A stretch of DNA of 22,096 bases from Marinilabiliaceae bacterium (lineage in GTDB: Bacteria > Bacteroidota > Bacteroidia > Bacteroidales > Marinilabiliaceae): the NCBI GenBank assembly GCA_027010905.1, contig JALVBA010000240.1, forward strand, positions 1 through 22,096, in the 5' to 3' direction. Positions within the stretch are counted from its first letter, which is position 1, and each line of letters opens with the position of its first letter. A program made the position numbers and the translations under genes. Below, in pieces: positions 9,928 to 16,403 of the stretch. The notes beneath the pieces were generated by a model, which saw nothing but the letters and a program-made list of their open reading frames with translations, was not told the DNA's origin and made no database searches.

Positions 9928-9964
9928 ATCAAAGGTGCAGAGCACCCCAACACTAATCTTTGAT
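9928..9964. repeat. Nested inverted repeat in the spacer before the ydbS-like gene
   Basis: An outer pair, ATCAAAG (9928-9934) and CTTTGAT (9958-9964), encloses a perfect hairpin GGTGC-AGA-GCACC (9934-9946). The outer and inner stems share one base, so they are alternatives or a near-continuous structure. There is no T-run after it. It may be a weak transcript-end structure or a regulator site; function unknown. Confidence 0.35.
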
Positions 9965-9975
9965 AAATAAAGTAG

Positions 9976-10505
9976 ATGCAATCAATATTTGAGAATCAAA
10001 AAATATCTCCCGAAGAGTTCCCATCATTTACATCTAATGATTTTGTCCCTTTGGAGAGGTCGTATAAAAAATACCTATTGCTACTGCTCTCCCTCTTTTT
10101 TCTTATCCTGACAGCAGGAGCAGTATAGCATTTCAATATTTCACCCGCAGTGAGAATCTCTGTCCGCAGGTATACATAAGCATCTACCTTGTCATACTCT
10201 TTTTATACGTCGTAAACATACTCCTAATCAATGTTGGATTCCCGCTGAAGGGGTATCTACTCCGCAAACACGACCTTCTGTACCGAAGTGGATATCTTGT
10301 ACAAAGAACGATTGCTGTTCCCAAAAACAGGATACAGCATGTAGAGATTAGACAGGGAGCCATAGCTCGCCTTTTCAAACTTTCAAAACTGCTTATTTAC
10401 ACGGCAGGCGGTAGTAGCAGCGATCTCTCTGTACCGGGGCTAAATCCGGAAATGGCAAAACAGTTAAAAGAGCATCTTAGTTTAAGCATATCAGAGTATG
10501 AATAA
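9976..10505 (+). pseudogene. YdbS-like PH-domain membrane protein, broken by a frameshift
   Basis: The reading frame opening at 9976 codes 50 residues, including most of a transmembrane segment, and stops at 10126-10128. The rest of the protein continues in the next frame (10128-10505, 125 codons): a second membrane segment, then a bacterial PH-like domain with the family signatures GYLVQRTIAVPKNRIQHVEI and a conserved LLIYTAGG strand. Adding one base just before 10126 restores a continuous protein of about 176 residues, the usual YdbS size, so a one-base deletion there is the simplest explanation. It may be a true mutation or a sequencing error. The stop codon overlaps the start of the ydbT-like gene (ATGAATAA), the normal operon arrangement of this pair. 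YdbS/YdbT proteins are membrane proteins of poorly known function. Confidence 0.8.
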
Positions 10506-12003
10506 CAAAGATTGGTCAGTACCACAACGGCAGGCTCCTGCCGGATTGATTCTGTTTTTCGGAAATAATTTCAGGAAACTTTTCAAAATATTCTTTCCTG
10601 TATTAATTGCTCTGGTTCTTCACAAAAGTGATTCGGACAAAACAATGCTCTACCTATGGGCGGGTCTGGGTATACTGGTTATGGTTACCATTAGTACAAT
10701 TCTCAGCTATCACTATTTTCGGTTTTTTATTGACCAAAATGAATTCGTTTTACAAAAAGGATTTCTTAAGAAAGTTCGTTTGTCAGTTCCTCTGGAGAGA
10801 ATACAGACAATCAATATAAAAGAAAATATCATTCAAAAGATTCTTGGGGTGGTATCACTCGAAGTGGACACTGCAGGAGCGGGTAGTGTAGAGGTAAAAC
10901 TTATTGCCATAAAATACTCCCTTGCAAAAGGGCTTGAAGAGGCTCTGAAACGGAGTGTAAAGGCAGCCCCTGAAGTAACTACAAAAGTTCAGACCGAAGA
11001 TGCGGAGACAAGTCCCAACCCAAAGGAGAGGATAATTATGCAACTTAGCCCCTTCGACCTGCTGAAAGTAAGTATCAGTGAGAATCATTTCAGAAGTTTT
11101 ATGCTCGTATTGGTTCTTGTGAATTGGATATATACCCAGTTCAAGAACTTCTATGCGGAGGAGATAAGCCGGCTGGCAAAGGAGGGAATTGCTACGGCGG
11201 AGCACTTCAATTTCACTATTTGGATATACATCTTTATTTTTATGATGACCCTGTCGATAGCTATCAGTTTTGCGATGGTGTTCCTCCGTTTTTTCGGATT
11301 CAGACTTGCAGGTAACGGAAAAACATTCAGAATAAGGTTCGGACTACTTAACAAACGGGAGATTAACGTGCCCTTAAGTAAAATACAGATTATCTCCGGT
11401 CATACCAACCCCCTGCGAAAACTGCTCGACTTTCAGTCGCTGATAATCAGACAGGCCACATCGGGTAGTAACATAAAGAAGAAACAGGTAATAGCTGTGC
11501 CGGCATGTCGTAGGGATAATCTCATCAAAATAGAGAAAGCTGCATTTGGAGAAGACAACTCCGAATTCTCACCTGCACTCAGGTCACACCCAATACTGTT
11601 CATTCGCAGTTTCGTTCTATTGTCATTGGCCATATTAACATTTACACTCTTTGCTGTTAAAAAATACCCGGTTGTCTGGTGGGCTTTTGCCATACTCGAA
11701 CTCTATTTTGTAATTGCTTTTATTCTGGCATATCACAAGCGAAGATTTCGTTTAAATGACTCCCTGATTGAAATTACCAAAGGTATGATTGGCACCTCTT
11801 TCCACCACATGCTGTCCTACAAAATACAGGCCGTCAAGTTCAGACAGACAATACTGCAAAAAAGGCGAAAACTTGCAGGTATCACAATCTACTCTGCATC
11901 AGGAGAGAGTCTGAAAATTCCCTACATCGACGAAAAACAGGCAATGGATATATACAACTATCTTCTCTACAAAACTGAAATAACAAATAAACCGTGGATG
12001 TAG
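10498..12003 (+). CDS. YdbT-like membrane protein with three bacterial PH-like domains
   Basis: This 501-residue protein pairs transmembrane hairpins with three copies of the bacterial PH-like (YdbS/YdbT) domain, at roughly residues 74-150, 265-340 and 405-480. Each copy begins with a hydrophobic segment running into an F-R-F/L strand and carries a lysine/arginine-rich 'LxKIQxI'-type strand; the first reads VPLERIQTINIKENIIQKIL, the second VPLSKIQIISGHTNPLRKLL. Hydrophobic pairs occur near 28-70, 200-260 and 365-405. The start overlaps the end of the ydbS-like gene by 8 bp, implying translational coupling. In Bacillus subtilis YdbS/YdbT are linked to bacteriocin resistance; elsewhere the role is unclear. 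The gene is intact although its partner is broken. Confidence 0.88.
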   Translation: MNNKDWSVPQRQAPAGLILFFGNNFRKLFKIFFPVLIALVLHKSDSDKTMLYLWAGLGILVMVTISTILSYHYFRFFIDQNEFVLQKGFLKKVRLSVPLERIQTINIKENIIQKILGVVSLEVDTAGAGSVEVKLIAIKYSLAKGLEEALKRSVKAAPEVTTKVQTEDAETSPNPKERIIMQLSPFDLLKVSISENHFRSFMLVLVLVNWIYTQFKNFYAEEISRLAKEGIATAEHFNFTIWIYIFIFMMTLSIAISFAMVFLRFFGFRLAGNGKTFRIRFGLLNKREINVPLSKIQIISGHTNPLRKLLDFQSLIIRQATSGSNIKKKQVIAVPACRRDNLIKIEKAAFGEDNSEFSPALRSHPILFIRSFVLLSLAILTFTLFAVKKYPVVWWAFAILELYFVIAFILAYHKRRFRLNDSLIEITKGMIGTSFHHMLSYKIQAVKFRQTILQKRRKLAGITIYSASGESLKIPYIDEKQAMDIYNYLLYKTEITNKPWM

Positions 12004-12026
12004 AGAACATAAATAGAGTAAATAAA

Positions 12027-12059
12027 CCTTGATTTTTTTGTTAATTTTTGGCATCAAGG
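12027..12059. repeat. Inverted repeat in the ydbT-oxidoreductase spacer
   Basis: CCTTGAT (12027-12033) and ATCAAGG (12053-12059) form a 7-bp stem around a T-rich 19-nt loop, 24 bp after the ydbT-like stop and 60 bp before the next start. The loop rather than the 3' flank carries the Ts, so it is not a standard terminator. It could be an operator or a weak structure. Confidence 0.3.
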
Positions 12060-12119
12060 CAAAAAGTAAAACTAATTATATTATCTTAGATACAATTTAC
12101 AAACTTAATTTACGAACTA

Positions 12120-13514
12120 ATGAGGCCATACCTTTCCATTTTAACCACAACTATTTTAGTGTTGTCACTCTCATGCACAGGAGGAAGCAAAAAATCAACA
12201 GAGATGAAAAAAAATACAAAAAGTGTGAAAATCATCACCCTTGCCCCCGGACATTTCCATGCAGGGTTGGTACAGAAATCAATGTATCCCGAGGTTAGTG
12301 ATGTGGTGCATGTTTATGCCCCCGAAGGTTCGGAGGTACAATCTTATCTCGATATGATTGAAGGATTTAACAGCCGAAGTGAGAATCCTACCCACTGGAA
12401 AGAGAAGGTACACATTGGAGCTGACTTTTTTAAAAAGATGCTGGAAGAGAAAGTCGGAAATGTAGTTATTATCGCCGGAAATAATGCACGTAAAACCGAA
12501 TACATAAATGAGTCAGTAAAAGCAGGGTTAAATGTTTTGGCTGATAAACCAATGGTTGTTACACCCGAGAACTTCCCAATGTTAGAGGAAGCTTTCAAAA
12601 CTGCTGAAGAGAAGGACGTGCTGCTTTATGACATCATGACTGAGCGACACGAGATAACGACTCTCTTACAACGCGAACTGTCTCAGATACCCAAAGTATT
12701 TGGAACACTTCAACAGGGCACATCCGATAATCCGGCAATGGTACAGGCGAGTGTTCATCGCTTCTCGAAGATTGTAACAGGCAAACCTCTCATCCGGCCG
12801 GCATGGTATTTTGACGTTAGTCAGGAGGGAGAAGGAATAGTTGATGTGACAACACATCTGGTTGACCTGATTCAATGGGAAGCCTTTCCTGAAAAAATTA
12901 TTAACAGAGAAAACGTTAATATTGCAGCGGCAAAGCATTGGACAACAGATTTAACTTTAGCACAATTCTCGAAAGTTACCGGACTACAATCTTTTCCGGA
13001 TTATCTGGATAAATATATTGACAACAGTCTGCTAAAAGTGTATAGCAACGGGGAAATTGTTTATAAGATAAATGACATCTGGGCAAAGGTATCGGTTATC
13101 TGGAATTTTGATGAGCCTAAGGGTGGCGATACTCACTACAGCATTATGCGTGGAACAAAATGCAATTTGGTTATTCGGCAGGGAGAAGAACAGCAGTTCA
13201 AAACTGTTTTATACGTTGAACCTACAGAGGGTAGAGATCTGACTGATTTTGAGAAGAATCTCTCAACAGCCGTAAAAACAACTCTTGCCGGAAAATACCC
13301 CGGGGTTGACCTGACAAAACTGTCGGACAAGCAATATGCGATAAATATACCACAGAAGTATAAAGTTGGGCATGAGGCGCACTTCCGGCAGGTGACAGAG
13401 AAGTATCTGAAATACCTGAAAAATGATAATCTCCCCAATTGGGAAGTACCAAATATGATTGCCAAATATTACATTACCACAACGGCATTGAAGTTAGCAA
13501 GAGAAAAGAAGTAG
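12120..13514 (+). CDS. Gfo/Idh/MocA-family oxidoreductase-like lipoprotein
   Basis: This encodes 464 residues. The N-terminus is a lipoprotein signal peptide (acceptor Cys19 in LSLSC), so unlike the Tat-dependent paralogue it is exported unfolded by Sec. The residues after Cys19 (TGGSKK) are not acidic, which argues for facing the periplasm rather than the surface. The Rossmann start is degenerate: the usual GxGxxG is replaced by APGHFHAG (42-49). The catalytic-lysine motif appears as ADKP (141-144) in place of EKP. The C-terminal half fits the 'putative oxidoreductase C-terminal domain' group of Bacteroidota proteins. It may bind a cofactor differently or act as a sugar-binding, non-redox member. 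The gene is the last of the plus-strand run and is followed 24 bp later by a repeat array. Confidence 0.85.
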   Translation: MRPYLSILTTTILVLSLSCTGGSKKSTEMKKNTKSVKIITLAPGHFHAGLVQKSMYPEVSDVVHVYAPEGSEVQSYLDMIEGFNSRSENPTHWKEKVHIGADFFKKMLEEKVGNVVIIAGNNARKTEYINESVKAGLNVLADKPMVVTPENFPMLEEAFKTAEEKDVLLYDIMTERHEITTLLQRELSQIPKVFGTLQQGTSDNPAMVQASVHRFSKIVTGKPLIRPAWYFDVSQEGEGIVDVTTHLVDLIQWEAFPEKIINRENVNIAAAKHWTTDLTLAQFSKVTGLQSFPDYLDKYIDNSLLKVYSNGEIVYKINDIWAKVSVIWNFDEPKGGDTHYSIMRGTKCNLVIRQGEEQQFKTVLYVEPTEGRDLTDFEKNLSTAVKTTLAGKYPGVDLTKLSDKQYAINIPQKYKVGHEAHFRQVTEKYLKYLKNDNLPNWEVPNMIAKYYITTTALKLAREKK

Positions 13515-13538
13515 AAACGGAGTATCCTAACATGGAAT

Positions 13539-13708
13539 CACTACGGGCTGAAAATTTATAACCTCATACAATAAGCAGAGTAGCTTAATCGAATGCTTCT
13601 ACACTGCGGGCTGAAGGCCCAACTCAATTCAACCCGACGGCAACGCCTCAGGTGCTGAGCAACATAACGAGCAGGTCGCCCTGAAGGGGCAGGTTAATTC
13701 ATGCAACC
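13539..13708 (+). repeat. Structured repeat, direct copy 1 (170 bp)
   Basis: This copy matches 13938-14107 at a fixed offset of 399 bp, with only two differences (C/T at 13638 and G/A at 13645). The right part holds three hairpins in a row: GGGC-TGAAG-GCCC (13608-13620), an imperfect ACCC...AGGT stem around CAACG (about 13633-13653), and GCCC-TGAAG-GGGC (13678-13690). The left part begins with a second, partial version of the same head (CACTACGGGCTGAA at 13539; CACTGCGGGCTGAA at 13602). No frame is open across it. The pattern suggests a REP-like or MITE-like intergenic element rather than a gene. Confidence 0.9.
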
Positions 13709-13759
13709 GTTTAATTTGACTGAATATTATTCCACTTCATTAACTTTGATGACGATTGA

Positions 13760-13860
13760 GCACTGATATTCAACCTGCCCTTTCACAGTGAGGGAGATTT
13801 TTGTCCCATTACTTACCCAAGGTGTTGCCTTGGGTTGAAATAAGCTGCCACTTCGTGGCG
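13760..13860 (-). repeat. Structured repeat, diverged inverted copy
   Basis: Read on the minus strand, this stretch follows the same plan as the direct copies: a first hairpin GCCAC-GAA-GTGGC (13847-13859), the shared linker ATTTCAACCC, a second hairpin ACCCAAGG-CAACA-CCTTGGGT (13815-13835), and a third region ending TGAAAGGGCAGGTTGAAT (near 13770-13785) that matches TGAAGGGGCAGGTTAAT of the direct copies. Linkers are conserved while stem sequences differ but still pair. Boundaries are approximate. Confidence 0.7.
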
Positions 13861-13937
13861 ATTGCAACATCATTGCATCATCAATTTACGTTTTATAACA
13901 CTAATTTCAAAATGTTTTTACCGGATAAATATTTCTA

Positions 13938-14107
13938 CACTACGGGCTGAAAATTTATAACCTCATACAATAAGCAGAGTAGCTTAATCGAATGCTTCTA
14001 CACTGCGGGCTGAAGGCCCAACTCAATTCAACCCGATGGCAACACCTCAGGTGCTGAGCAACATAACGAGCAGGTCGCCCTGAAGGGGCAGGTTAATTCA
14101 TGCAACC
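13938..14107 (+). repeat. Structured repeat, direct copy 2 (170 bp)
   Basis: This is the partner of copy 1 (168 of 170 bases identical, no gaps). Its right edge at 14107 is the same base of the repeat at which copy 1 ends. It lies inside the 3' end of the minus-strand lysO-like reading frame and supplies its last codons. The 229 bp between the two copies contain the inverted diverged copy and otherwise AT-rich sequence with no gene. Confidence 0.9.
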
Positions 14108-14293
14108 TATTTTGGAGAAATCGACTATTATCTTATCATTTATCCCAACTGATATACCCAATAGAAATAGCAATACAAAAATGGCTACATTGACTAATCT
14201 ATCGACATTTTTCCTTGTTGTCTGTTTATTCCGGAATAACCGCCCGACAACTATACCCGCTACAAATAATAAGATAACTATCAGCGATGTCAT
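14093..14293 (-). pseudogene. lysO-like small membrane protein, 3'-truncated by the repeat
   Basis: This encodes 66 residues with two hydrophobic segments (about 2-17 and 34-50). The sequence (VAGIVVGRLFRN, then VNVAIFVLLFLLGISVGIN) matches the N-terminal part of the LysO lysine exporter family, which in many Bacteroidota is a small protein of about 90-95 residues encoded beside a larger LysO subunit. The final residues Cys-Met-Asn and the stop lie wholly within repeat copy 2 (edge at 14107), so the natural C-terminus, normally another membrane segment, is missing. No larger LysO partner is found downstream. It is probably non-functional, or a shortened product. It follows the sodium:alanine symporter gene after 53 bp and may share its transcript. 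Confidence 0.7.
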
Positions 14294-14346
14294 ACTATAA
14301 CTAACTTAATGTATACTCCTTTTCAACTGGTAAATATTACATCAGA

Positions 14347-16128
14347 CTATCTCCTGGGCACGTGCTCTTCAGGGAATCGGCGTTTGTACTCAACCCAAAA
14401 ATCTTTCACCTCAGTTTTCACCTCCTTATGAAGTATAAGTATTCCGATCAGGTTGGGAATAGTCATTAAGGCAATGGTTATGCCGCTTAGAGTCCAGATA
14501 ATTGTAGTATCGACAAAAGATGCGATAAAAAATCCAATTACATATAGCATATGATACCATATTACATATTTAGACCCCCAGAGGAAAGTAACTGCCCTAT
14601 CGCCGTAATATGACCAGGAGATAGCGGAAGAGAAGGCAAACATCAGTAATCCTAGCGACACTATATATTTACCCCAATCGCCAAACCAACTTTTAGTAAA
14701 GGCTACTGTAGTTAAGGATGCGCTGTGCATAAGTGAAACCCCATCAAGGTAGATTCCTTCAGAACTATCGCCAGTAAACAATCCCTTCAACCAGTCCTGT
14801 ATCGACTGCTCCTTTTGTTTGGTAGAGGGAAGCCTTAATTGGCCATTTTGTACCGTAATAAATCCGGAATACAAACTATTGTTGAGATGAACAGTCACGC
14901 TATCGGCCAATGACCGAGCATGTATCACTGTAACAGGTGAGGTAATCACACCATCATGAACTTCCATCTCCCCTGTAAATAGAGGGAGTGTCTTCTTTTT
15001 AATGATGTGTTCACTCAATACTCTTCTTCCGACATCCGTAATGTCTTCATAGTTATTGCCTGCCAAAACCTGAATATCAGAAACCTGAAAGCGATTCTCA
15101 TGTTTTGTGTTCCACACGCCTGACGACAACAGAGCAAATCCTGTAAGTGAACAGATAACTATTGTGTCGATAAAAGGCTCCAACAGGGCAACCAGACCTT
15201 CCGAAACAGGTTCATGCGCACGAGCTGCTGCGTGAGCTATCGGTGCTGAACCCTGACCGGCTTCGTTAGAGAAGAGGCCTCTGTTTACCCCTCTGTTAAA
15301 AGCAAAAGCGATAGTTGCTCCAAGGAAACCTCCTGTTGCAGAAGTACCTGTAAACAGATGTCCGAATACTGCTTGTAATGATGGCCAGATATTTTCGTAG
15401 TTATACAAAATAACTGATATAGCGCCTATAAAATAGAGTATAGCCATCGCAGGCACAAGCTTTTCGGTAACCCTAGCTATACGTTTAATTCCTCCAATAA
15501 TTACAAATCCAAGTATAATTGCCAGAACCAGACCTGTAACAAAGTGAGGTAGTCTGAATGTTGTGAAGAGTGAACTTGCAATACTATTTATCTGAGGCAG
15601 GTTTCCTGTTCCGAAAGAGGATAAAACTGTGGCAAAAGCAAAAATAACTGCTATCCACGAACCGGTTTTAATTAGCTTACCGGAAGGTGTTTTAATATCC
15701 AACCTCTTTTTCATGTAGTACATGGGGCCTCCGGCAAATGACCCATCGGGTAGTTTATCTCTGTATTTATGCGATAGTGTTACCTCAACAAACTTGGTTG
15801 TCATTCCAAACAATGCAGTAACCAACATCCAGAATAGCGCAGCCGGCCCACCCAGATGAACTGCCAGGGCAACCCCCGCAATATTTCCGGTACCTACAGT
15901 ACCTGACAGAGCTGTTGTTAATGCCTGAAAATGCGATGTATCTCCCTCATCTTCTTTCTTATCAAACTTACCCATTACAATTTTTAACGAATACTTCAGG
16001 TATCTGAACTGAGGGAAAAAGAGATAGAGAGTAAAAAATATCCCCGTACCTAAAAGAAAATAGACAAACCACGGACTGCTACCAATATAAGAATCAATTT
16101 CTAATAGAAAATCGTTTATTGCTTGCAT
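14347..16128 (-). CDS. Sodium:alanine (glycine) symporter, AGCS family, with large soluble insertion
   Basis: This encodes a 593-residue inner-membrane amino-acid:sodium symporter. Family signatures are intact: the SGTVGTGNIAGVALAVHLGG loop (75-94), FAGGPMYYMKK (131-141), FAFNRGVNRGLFSNEAGQGS (275-294) with AHAAA, and a terminal run of membrane helices. Typical AGCS proteins are about 450-500 residues; the extra length is a hydrophilic stretch at about 340-470, rich in beta-type sequence, between the segment ending FALLSSGVWN and the helix starting near SLTTVAF. The insertion seems to be shared with other Bacteroidota members, from memory. A promoter with good consensus precedes it (16170-16200). 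Substrate is probably alanine or glycine, unproven. Confidence 0.93.
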   Translation of the reverse strand: MQAINDFLLEIDSYIGSSPWFVYFLLGTGIFFTLYLFFPQFRYLKYSLKIVMGKFDKKEDEGDTSHFQALTTALSGTVGTGNIAGVALAVHLGGPAALFWMLVTALFGMTTKFVEVTLSHKYRDKLPDGSFAGGPMYYMKKRLDIKTPSGKLIKTGSWIAVIFAFATVLSSFGTGNLPQINSIASSLFTTFRLPHFVTGLVLAIILGFVIIGGIKRIARVTEKLVPAMAILYFIGAISVILYNYENIWPSLQAVFGHLFTGTSATGGFLGATIAFAFNRGVNRGLFSNEAGQGSAPIAHAAARAHEPVSEGLVALLEPFIDTIVICSLTGFALLSSGVWNTKHENRFQVSDIQVLAGNNYEDITDVGRRVLSEHIIKKKTLPLFTGEMEVHDGVITSPVTVIHARSLADSVTVHLNNSLYSGFITVQNGQLRLPSTKQKEQSIQDWLKGLFTGDSSEGIYLDGVSLMHSASLTTVAFTKSWFGDWGKYIVSLGLLMFAFSSAISWSYYGDRAVTFLWGSKYVIWYHMLYVIGFFIASFVDTTIIWTLSGITIALMTIPNLIGILILHKEVKTEVKDFWVEYKRRFPEEHVPRR

Positions 16129-16169
16129 AAAATCCGGATTAATGTGTTATTTATAGTGTTAGTTGATAA

Positions 16170-16200
16170 CAAATATATATTTATATCCCAATAAAACAAA
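16170..16200 (-). promoter_or_regulatory. Bacteroidota-type promoter for the AGCS symporter
   Basis: On the minus strand a -33 element TTTG (16197-16200) and a -7 element TATATTTG (16170-16177, matching TAnnTTTG) are separated by 19 bp, the arrangement of the main sigma-ABfr promoters of Bacteroides. The start codon at 16128 is about 40 bp downstream of the -7 element, so a short 5' leader is expected. Confidence 0.65.
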
Positions 16201-16403
16201 GTTTTCTTTTATAAAGAGAATGTGGCAACTTGTATATTGCCTTTCATCAGGACTATGAAAATATGAGCTAAAAGCATCTCAACAGGAAGAATACCAAAGG
16301 AATATTCGGCTCTTCCATTTTGGAAAAGGATTCTCAATTGATGTGATAAAAAGATGAGACAAAATTCTTTTAAGAGCAAGACAAATACAAAAACTTACCT
16401 CGA
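16201..16403. other. Spacer downstream of argH, no gene seen
   Basis: The stretch between argH and the symporter promoter has no convincing ORF. It contains one imperfect hairpin (CTCTTCCA at 16310-16317 with TGGAAAAG at 16321-16328) without a following T-run. I see no clear intrinsic terminator for the argH transcript. Confidence 0.4.

Noticed and set aside
9928..9964. Intrinsic terminator after the Tat oxidoreductase gene
   Set aside because: A hairpin exists but no T-run follows it, so it was kept only as an inverted repeat of unknown role.
10068..10126. Programmed -1 frameshift in the ydbS-like gene at the T6 run (10096-10101)
   Set aside because: Slipping there would replace the rest of the hydrophobic segment with polar residues (SYPDSRSS). 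Keeping the first frame to about 10125 gives a proper membrane helix, so a simple indel near the stop is more likely. No canonical slippery heptamer is in frame.
12029..12298. 89-codon plus-strand ORF overlapping the start of the lipoprotein oxidoreductase
   Set aside because: It overlaps a well-supported gene in another frame and its basic, His/Arg-rich product looks like an out-of-frame reading.
13539..14107. CRISPR array or riboswitch
   Set aside because: The repeats are long, few, partly inverted and not regularly spaced with unique spacers, and they sit between convergent gene ends rather than in a 5' leader.
14100..14300. Plus-strand 66-codon ORF opposite the lysO-like gene
   Set aside because: The minus-strand frame encodes clear LysO-like membrane segments; the plus-strand frame is its mirror and has no recognisable features.
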